A DNA stretch of 64,000 nt from Sapria himalayana (lineage: Eukaryota > Streptophyta > Magnoliopsida > Malpighiales > Rafflesiaceae): positions 71,001-135,000 of the forward strand of contig JAREIK010014517.1 in the NCBI GenBank assembly GCA_029783825.1. Direction: 5' to 3'. Shown in pieces: positions 56,030 through 64,000 of this stretch; position 1 is the first letter of the stretch; each line of letters begins with the position of its first letter. The notes beneath the pieces were generated by a model. The model had not been told where the DNA came from and ran no database searches. It was given only the letters and a program-made list of their open reading frames with translations. A program made the translations under genes and the position numbers.

Positions 56030-56040
56030 CTCTCTCTATC
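55942..56040. repeat. (TA)n-(TC)n microsatellite
   Basis: About 41 TA units pass into TC units ending in CTATC, directly against the hAT end. It was probably continuous with the TATC array that resumes at 59647 before the hAT inserted. Confidence 0.95.
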
Positions 56041-56049
56041 TAGAGGTGT

Positions 56050-56330
56050 CAAACGGGCCGGGCCGGGCCGGGCCAGCCCGGCCCGTTTTAAACCAGCACA
56101 ATCATGCTACCGTGCCGTGCCAGGCACAGTTTAAATATATGCAGGCCCGACACGGCCCGTAGGCACGGCCGTGCCGTGCCGGGCCCGCTCGGGCCCGGCC
56201 TGCCCATAAAGGCCGGGGCAGAGGATGACCCGAGCGGCCGAGCCCGAGTCCTGATACTGAGAGTGAGTCGTGAGAGAGAGGCAGGGCCAGGGGCAGGCAC
56301 AGGCCGGAGGCCGCACGGACAGGCAGACTT
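56050..56330. repeat. hAT GC-rich subterminal repeats (right of transposase 3' end)
   Basis: Repeated GGGCC, GCCCGGCC and GTGCCGTGCC words stand out sharply from an A+T-rich window. Such clustered short motifs are typical transposase-binding regions of this hAT group. Short open frames here only reflect GC richness. Confidence 0.8.
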
Positions 56331-56753
56331 TTGTTTTTTTTTAAATTTATATATTGTAAATTTTATTGCTTAAGGTTAAGTGTAGTGTATTAAATTTTAA
56401 ATATAATTTTTTAAAAAAATGTTAAAAATTAAAATTAAATAAAAAAAACAAATTTTAGAAAAATATTTTTTTATCAAATTCAAATTAGTTTAGCTTTTAT
56501 TTTATTTATTAATTATATATTAAAGTTATTAATTTTTAAAATAAAATTTAAATCGTAAAAAAAATAAATCAATACATTATGTTAGTAAAAATTAAAATTA
56601 AAAAAAAATTAAACTATACAAATGAAAAATTACCAATCATGCATTTGAAACCGATGGTCCGAACAAAACAATTATAAGTTTCAACACAACGTACAAACAA
56701 AGCATATAAATACGATGAATAAAAAAACATCGAAAAAAAACAGCAGATCAGCA

Positions 56754-58875
56754 TCAATCGTCAAGCGGCATATCATGAGAATCATCAGCCACAACATCAA
56801 GATCAGTATCATATGGATCATCATCATCGGCAATCAGCTCCTCCGCCATCGTAGTGGATGTGGATGCGATTGTAGTGTTTGTCCCAGTCCCAGCTCCAGC
56901 ACGATCATGGATGCTAAACCTCGATTCCTCCCAATCCTTCAAACATGCCAAGGCCTCAACCATATCTGGACGTAATCTCGATCTCCTATCTGAAATTAAA
57001 TTCACTGCAACAGAAAAAGCAGACTCCGATGCTATGCTCGACACCGGAGGAGTTAGTAGATCCCGTGTCATCCTAGATAGCACGGGATAGGTGGACTCAT
57101 ATGATTTCCACCACTGTAATAAATCAAGATTCTTAGTATCAGAATGTGATAGGATTGAGCAGTAATCGGTATCTAAGTACCGAAACAGCTCGCTCCTATG
57201 TGATGGTCTACTCCTACGTTTCCCCCTCGCTAGCTGAATGGAATAATCATCATCTCCGAACAAGGTATCAATGTCTGTAATCACAGTCTCACCACCACCA
57301 CCACCATACCTAGTATCATAGTATGTGAACAGGTCAGTCAACTTCTCGTAAATGAACCCTTCAGGTGGCTCTTCCAGGTTCATGCACGAGGAAATGAAAG
57401 TCAGGGTGTTTTCTACCCCTTCCACCTTAGCCCTAGGGTCCATGCATGCAGCGATGCAATAAAGAGATGGAACGGTAGACCAGTACTTCAAGTACTTGGT
57501 CTCTATCTCTGCAACCATATGGCTAAGCATCGAGTCAGCTAGATACTTCCTAAACATGCTACTAATGTTGCATATGCACCGGAGTGCAATGCAAGTGGTG
57601 GGCGTATAAACCGACGAATACATGTTCGTCGTGTCATAAAATATCTTCAGGAATTTCATAAATGAAAATTTTGAAGCCTAGTCAGTGTCGTCAATAATAA
57701 GTTCGTCACTCTTACTATTGACGTAGTCGGATATCACGTGTTCGTATCCAACACATGATTCCAACATCAGGTACGTGTAATTCCAACGATGTCTCACATC
57801 CGATTAGAATTTTTTCTTCTTAAGATTCATAGACAAACATAGAGTACCAAACTCTTGTTGTCTGCGACGAGTGCGAATATACTTGAGTGCATTGCGTATA
57901 TTTTCCAACGCGGGGGAACACATCTTCATACCCGCTTGAACTATCAGGTTAATCACATGACACATGCATCTGACATGAAAGATCTCTGCTAATGGTGCGT
58001 CTCTAATATTCCTAACAAACATATTGATCGCTACTCCATTATTAGAAGCATTATCGAAAGTGACACTAAAAATTTTATTTTGAATTTTATATTCCCTAAA
58101 TATTTTCATAATACACTCAAAAATGGCCGGGCCATCATGAGGATGAAGAATCTCAGTGAATCCTAAAATTTTTTTATTGATTGCCTAGTTAGAATCTACA
58201 TAGTGACTCGTGAGACATGCATAAGAAGAATCATCGTGACTTGTCCATATATCGAACGTCATGGACACCACTCCACTATATGCCATAAATTCCTTAATAA
58301 TTTTTTGTTTTTCGAACTTATATATCTTTAGTATGTAACTCCTAGATGTGGACCTAGGAATCCTACGATAGGAAGGCTTAAAATAAGTCTGCATGATGTG
58401 CAATACCCTCGGATCTTCCTAAAATCTGATCGGAAGACCCATCAATGTGATGAGCCTGGCCATGCCGTCCCTACCCAACTCGCTGGAGTATACGAAGGGA
58501 GTAAACTTTGAGACTTAACTCGATCCAATCTCAAAAAATGTAGTGCCAAGTTGGGTTTGCCTAGGATCTAAGGGTCCATGTTTTTTAGTGCATAATTCGG
58601 CATGCCTCTTAAGGTGCCCAGTCCCACATGAACTCTTGCATGTTAAAAGTCTCATACAATATTTGCACTGTGAGATTTCAAGTTCCTCACCCCTAACATT
58701 TTTTTTGTGTTATGATTTTAAAATGAGTCCAAACTACAGAAGTCCTAGTTTTTTGTTTTTTAGAACTTTGGGTTGAGACGACTGGAGAAACCATAGTTTC
58801 AGCAGCCGCAGACGTCTGTGTAACACTAACATTTTTATTTTCCAAATTTAAATACATGTCATGTGTATTTGTCAT
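56754..58875 (-). pseudogene. hAT transposase: BED zinc finger, RNase H-like core, dimerisation domain, broken
   Basis: From the ATG at 58875 the N-terminus leads into SVVWTHFKII. A frameshift in an A-run near 58700 precedes the BED finger QCKYCMRLLTCKSSCGTGHL then KRHAELC (about 58670-58590). The RNase H-like core gives VVSMTFDIWTSHD (about 58270), FSVTFDNASNN (about 58060) and IFHVRCMCHVINLIVQAG (about 57990-57930). The segment DVRHRWNYTYLML lies at about 57790. Stops interrupt the frame at about 58185, 57804 and 57676. The last open part (57659-56754, 301 codons) carries the DUF4413-like region and the C-terminal dimerisation domain (about residues 155-243; TYPVLSRMTRDLL, SSIASESAFSVA, LRPDMVEALACLKDW), then an acidic tail. 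Two of the stops fall where family members have Trp. The protein would have cut and joined the element ends in the nucleus. Confidence 0.9.
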
Positions 58876-59339
58876 TTTTTATGTTTTTTATTGTTTCCTA
58901 AGTTTTCTAGAGAGAGAAGATTTAGAGAGAGAAAGTAAATAAAAACGTAAAATAAATTACCCGGTAAAAGCAATGAGGTCAGTCACGTGCAAGGTGCACC
59001 GAAGGAAGCTCTGATGTTCAAAACTCAAGTCGAGTTTCACGAAAATTCAAGCCGAAATAAAAATCACGAGGCCCGAGAGAGAGATGCACGGTTTATGTGA
59101 GAGAGAGAGAAAGTTTTGAGAAGTTTTATGTTTTTGAAACACATAAATGTTATAGGGAGGGGGGTAGAATATATAGATTAAAGATATTAATTTTTTATAA
59201 AAAAAATATTTTTTTATATTTTTTTGATTTTTTAATATATAATTAGGAGGCAGAATCACGAGGACCGTTGGATTCTGCCCCCTAGCCATTGGAGGTGAAT
59301 CCAACGGCTGTAATCCAAAATAATTTGAAAATTTTTTTT

Positions 59340-59630
59340 TTCCCGTTGGGATTGGGTCGGGAGTCGGGACCGCGGGTCGGGTCCATTCAGACCCGACCGG
59401 CGGGCTTTATTTCGGGAGAGCCTGGGTCACGTCCACGCGTGCCCGCCGCCCTCTTGATACCTAACCGGCACGAAAAGATACCATGCCGGCGTGCCGGGCC
59501 GGCACGGCACGGCACGGCTCGTGCCTTGCCCGGGCACGACACGGACCCGGGCATGGTTTAAAATCGTGCCGGGCCAGCCCAGGCACGGCCGAACTGTGCC
59601 GTGCCTCGTGTCGGGCCGGGCTGGCCCTGC
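59340..59630. repeat. hAT GC-rich subterminal repeats (transposase 5' side)
   Basis: GGGTCGGG, GCCGGCACGGCACGG and GGGCCGGGC words lie in both orientations upstream of the transposase. They match in style, though not base for base, the cluster at 56050-56330. Confidence 0.8.
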
Positions 59631-59646
59631 CCATTTGACACCTCTA

Positions 59647-61086
59647 TATCTATCTATCTATTTATCTACCGATCTAACTATCTGTCTATCTAATTGTGTA
59701 TCTCTCTAGCTATTTATCTATTTTTCAATCAATCTATCTATATATTTATATGTATATCTATCGATATATTTGTCTAACTTTTTATCTATCTATATGAATA
59801 TCTATGTGTCAATCTATCTATATATTTATATATCTATATATCTATATATTTGTCTACCTATATGCCTATTTATCAGTCTATCTAAATGTTTATCTATTTA
59901 TCAATCTATCTATCTTTTTATCTATATATCTATCTATATATCTATCAATCTATCTATATGTATATCTATTTGTCTATCTATCTTTTTATCTATTTTTCTA
60001 TGTGTATATATATCTCTTTATCTATCTATCTATTAATCTATTTGTCTATGTATTACTTTATCTATATAATTGTTTCTCCATCTTTTTATATGTCTATAAA
60101 TCTATCTATCTGTGTATCTATCTGTCTATAAATCTATCTATCTATATTTCAATGTATTTGTCTTTCTAGCCGTCTATCTATCTATCTTAATATCTATCTA
60201 TATATGTATCTATCTGTATGCCTATCTTTATATCTATATGTATGTCTATTTATTTATTTATCTATCTATATATATGTCTATCTTTTCATCATATATCTAT
60301 ATGTCTATCTATCTATCTGTCTATCAGTCAGTCTATCAATCTGTCTATATATATGTTTATTAATCTGTCTATCATTCTATTTATCAATATGTCTATTAAT
60401 CTTCTATCACTCTATCTATAAATCTGTCTATCCATCTGTCAATCTATCGATCTATATATCTATCTTTTTATATTTCTTTCTATCAATCAATCAATCTATC
60501 TGTCTATCTATTAGTTTATCTATATATCTATTTGTCAGTCTTTCTATTTGTCTATCTGTCTATTTTTCTATCTATTTATCTATCAATCAATCTAACTATC
60601 AATTTGTTTATCTATTTGTCTATACATCTATCTATCTATCTACATATCTTTCTATCTATCAATTTGTTTATATATCTATCTATCTATAAGTCTATCTATC
60701 TATCTATCTGTTAGTCTATTATTTTGATTATATATCTATCTGTCTATCTATCTTTCTTTTTATATGTCTATCTATCAGTTAATTTATCTATCTCTCTAAC
60801 TAATTATCTATCTATCTCTTAAAATTTCTATCTATCAATCTTTCTATTTATATATGTATGTATTTATATTTTTATCTATCTATCAATTTATCTATCTATC
60901 TTTATGTCTATCTATATTTCTTTGTATCTTTCATTCTACCTATCTCTCTGTCTATCTATCTAACTATGTATCTTTTATCTATCATTCTTTCTATCTATAT
61001 TTATATGTATCTATCTATCTTTATGTCTATATATATATATATATATATATCTTTCTATATATCACACTATGTCTATTTATATATAT

Positions 61087-61140
<54 letters not shown>

Positions 61141-61467
61141 ATCATTCTTTCTATCTGTATGTATCTCTCAATCTATCAATTTGTCTATATATATATGTCT
61201 ATTTATTTGTCTATTTATCTGTATAACTATCTGTTTATATATAAGTCTGTCTATCTTTTTATTTGTCTATCTATCTATCTAAATATCTATCTTTATATCT
61301 ATTAATATATCTAACTGGCTATCGATCTATCTATATATCTATATATCTATATACCAATCTATATATCTATCTATTTATATATCTTTATATCTATTTATCT
61401 ATCTATCTAACTATTAATCTATCAATCTATTTGTCGATCTATCTATTAATATATTTCTTTATCTATC

Positions 61468-61507
<40 letters not shown>

Positions 61508-63462
61508 TCACTATTTGTCTTTATATCTGTCGATCTATCTATTTATCTATATATTTGTCTGTCTTTCTATCTATTTATATATATGTATATCTATTTATCT
61601 ATCTATCCACATATCCACCTATCTGTCTATCAATCAATCTATCCATCTATCTATTTAATAATATGTCGATATATATATATATATATATCACTTGTCTATC
61701 TTTATATCAAACTATCTTTCAATCTGTCTATCTATCTATCTATTTATCTCATTCTATCAATGTCTATTTTTCTATCAATCAATCAATCAATCAATTTATT
61801 TATCAATCAATCAATCAAGATGCCTATTTATCTCTCTATCTAAATCATATTCTATCTGTCTATTAATTTATTAATCAATAAGTCATTTTATCCATCTATA
61901 TATCTATTAATCTATATCTATCTACCTATCTATTTGTAAATCTATCTTTTTAATATTCTTTTTATCGACCTATCTAATAATCTGACTATCTATCTAGCAA
62001 CTAATTTATATATCTATCTATCTATATATTTATCTATCAATCTATCTATTTTTCTATCTCTCTAACTATGTGTCTATCAATCTGTAAATCAATTTGTCTA
62101 TCAATTTGTCTCTCAATTTGTCTATAATTTTGTGTATGAATCTTTCTATCAATATATCGATCAATAAATCTATCAATCTAATTAAGAACCTGTCTATCTA
62201 TTTGTTTATCTATCTTTCTATTTATTTGTGTATCTAGCTATTTATCTATCTATCGTTATTTCTATCTATCAATCTGTCTATCTATATATCTTACTATCTG
62301 TTTATCAATCTATATATCTACCTATCTAACAATCTATCTATCGGTTTATATATCTATCTAATTTTTATTTATCTGTCAATCAATCTCTTTATCTATCTAT
62401 ATGTCTATCTATCTATCTATCTGTCTATCTATCTATCTATCTATCTGTCTATCTATATGTCTACAATCTGTCTATCTATCTGTGTATCTACCATGTATCT
62501 TTCACTTTATTTTTCTATTAATAATCAAATAATCTATCTGGGTATATAATTGTCTATCTATATGACTATCTATCTATCTATCTACCTTTCTATTTGTTTG
62601 TCTAGCAATCAATCTACTTGTCTATCAAGTTATCTATTTATCTATCTTTATTTCTATCAATCTACATTTCTATCTATTTATCTATCTATTTGTATATCTA
62701 TCTATATATATATATATATATATCTATCTATCTATCTCGCTATCTTTCTGTCTTTATTTCTGTCTATCTATCTCTATCTATCTATCCTTCTATCTATGTC
62801 TATCTATGTATCTATCTACATATTTATCTTTTTTTAATCTGTTTATCTATCTTTCTTTCTTTCTTTCAATCTGGATAAGATTCTAATATCAATCAATCTA
62901 TACATTTGTCTATCCATTTATCTATCTATTTGTCTATCTATCTAAATATCTATATATCTATATGTCTATATTTATGCCTATCTATCTAGCTATATTTATT
63001 TCTATCTATCTATCTATCTATTTATTTATCTATCTGTCTATCTAAATATCTAAATATTTGTCTTTCTATCTATCTATCTATATGTCTTTCTATATGTCAG
63101 TCTATCAGTCTATCTATCAATTAGACAATCTATATGTATATCTATCAATCTATCTATCTATCTATATTTTTATCAATATATTTAATTATCTATCCATCTA
63201 TTCCTCTATCTCCTTATATATTTATTTCTATCTCTCTATCTATATATATATATATATATTTATCTTTTTATTAATTTTTCTATCTATCTTTCTATCATTC
63301 TATTGATCAATCTATATATTAATCTATCACTCAATCTCTATATCCATCTTTCAATCTTTCTTTCTATCAAACAATCTATTAATCTATCTATCTATTTATC
63401 TATCTATCTTTCTTTCTATCTATTTATCTGTTTGCCTATCTATCTATCATCTATCTAACTAT
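59647..63462 (-). repeat. Degenerate TATC array, block 6 (about 3.8 kb)
   Basis: This is the continuation of TATC polarity beyond the hAT element. TGTC, AATC, TATT and TTTC variants are interspersed, with (TA)n runs near 61030, 61098-61138, 61482-61504 and 62706-62722. There is no gene; plus-strand open frames are repeat by-products. Confidence 0.96.
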
Positions 63463-63546
63463 GTGAAGCTAGATTCTCATAGCGAAGCGCTGTAGTAGTG
63501 CCGAAGCCCTATGTGCTATAATGCTGAGCCAAGGATGCTCCGCCTT
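63463..63546. other. 84-bp non-repeat island in the TATC array
   Basis: A balanced-composition stretch (GTGAAGCTAGATTCTCATAG, GCGAAGCGCTGTAGTAGTGC, CGAAGCCC, GCTGAGCCAAGGATGCTCCG) interrupts the array sharply at both sides. It has two GCGAAGC/CCGAAGC words 22 bp apart. It does not resemble any other sequence in the window. It could be a truncated transposon or filler DNA from break repair. Confidence 0.8.
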
Positions 63547-64000
63547 ATCTTTATCTATCTATCTATCTGTTTGTCAGTCTTTCTATCAGTCTATCTATCT
63601 ATCTCTCAATCTATCTATCAATCTATCTATATATGTGTCTATCTCTCAATCTATCTATCAATCCATCTATCTATCTATATATCTATCTATCATTCTATCT
63701 ATCTATCTATTTTTCTATCTATCTATATATCTTTTTATCTATCTCTCTATCTATTTATCTATATATCTTTCTATGTACTTTTCTATTTATATGTCTATAT
63801 ATCTATATATCTATCTGTCTATCTATCTATATATCTGTATATCTATATATTTATCTATCTATCTGTCTGTCTGTTTATCAATTTGTCTATCTATTTGTCT
63901 ATGTATCTGTCTATCTATTAATCAATTTTCTGTCTATCTATATGTCAGTCTAATTGTCTATCTATAGTCTATCTATCAATCTAACTAACTAACTATCTGT
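63547..64000 (-). repeat. Degenerate TATC array, block 7, running off the window
   Basis: TATC units continue to the window end. A 40-bp step duplicates the word ATCTCTCAATCTATCTATCA at 63601 and 63641, a recent multi-unit duplication. Confidence 0.95.

Larger units (their letters stand above)
56041..59646 (-). mobile_element. hAT (Ac-type) DNA transposon, decayed, 3.6 kb
   Basis: The ends are inverted copies: TAGAGGTGTCAAACGGGC at 56041 and, read inward from 59646, TAGAGGTGTCAAATGGGC. The flanking 8-mers are TCTCTATC (56033-56040) and TATCTATC (59647-59654), seven of eight matching, which fits the 8-bp target duplication of hAT elements, although both lie in TATC-like sequence. Strongly GC-rich subterminal regions (56050-56330 and 59340-59630) are made of GGCCCG/GGCACG words. 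The internal transposase gene is on the minus strand and is broken, so the copy is non-autonomous. Confidence 0.92.

Noticed and set aside
56088..56373. GC-rich open frames on both strands at the hAT end (and at 59289-59709)
   Set aside because: They lie in subterminal repeats; the proline/arginine/glycine-rich products only reflect GC content.
1..64000. CRISPR arrays, tRNA or rRNA genes, bacterial operons or a defence system
   Set aside because: The tandem repeats have no spacer structure, no tRNA or rRNA features were seen, and the gene content is that of plant nuclear transposons.

Overview
The window looks like A+T-rich intergenic DNA from a flowering plant. The evidence is the set of decayed transposons, all of types typical of angiosperm nuclear genomes. 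They are a CACTA (En/Spm) element carrying TNP2-like and Transposase_24-like genes, an L1-type LINE with a DUF4283/CCHC ORF1 and an APE-RT-RNase H ORF2, and an Ac-type hAT with a GC-rich end motif. There is also a small fragment of what looks like a sacsin/NO VEIN-like gene. I cannot name the species. I see no rRNA, tRNA or CRISPR array and no intact host gene.

Layout: 1-1480 is A+T-rich DNA with a loose period of about 540 bp. 1481-5636 is anonymous A+T-rich DNA with microsatellites, a TTTTA-type array and an 80-bp tandem repeat. 5637-5985 is the first degenerate GATA array. 5986-16067 is the CACTA element, with both genes on the minus strand and a second block of the A+T-rich satellite inside it. 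16068-25992 is GATA array, 25993-32374 a nearly full-length dead LINE, 32375-40701 GATA array, 40702-40876 a detached copy of one CACTA end, and 40877-49430 GATA array. At 49431 the repeat flips to TATC, which runs to 52925. An inverted piece of the A+T-rich satellite follows directly (52926-53112). 53113-56040 is single-copy-looking DNA with the sacsin-like fragment. 56041-59646 is the hAT element and 59647-64000 is TATC array, broken by an unexplained 84-bp insert at 63463-63546.

More than half of the window (about 35 kb) is one very diverged tetranucleotide repeat, which acts as the host for the transposons. Every transposase or reverse transcriptase gene here is broken by stops, frameshifts or, in the LINE, loss of a catalytic aspartate. 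Long open frames on the TATC-reading strand (runs of Tyr-Leu-Ser-Ile) are by-products of the repeat and are not annotated as genes. The most interesting structural signals are the flip in repeat polarity that also inverts the neighbouring satellite, a small palindromic inversion inside the array, a CACTA end duplicated together with flanking array, and a LINE ORF2 whose only internal stops are TGA.
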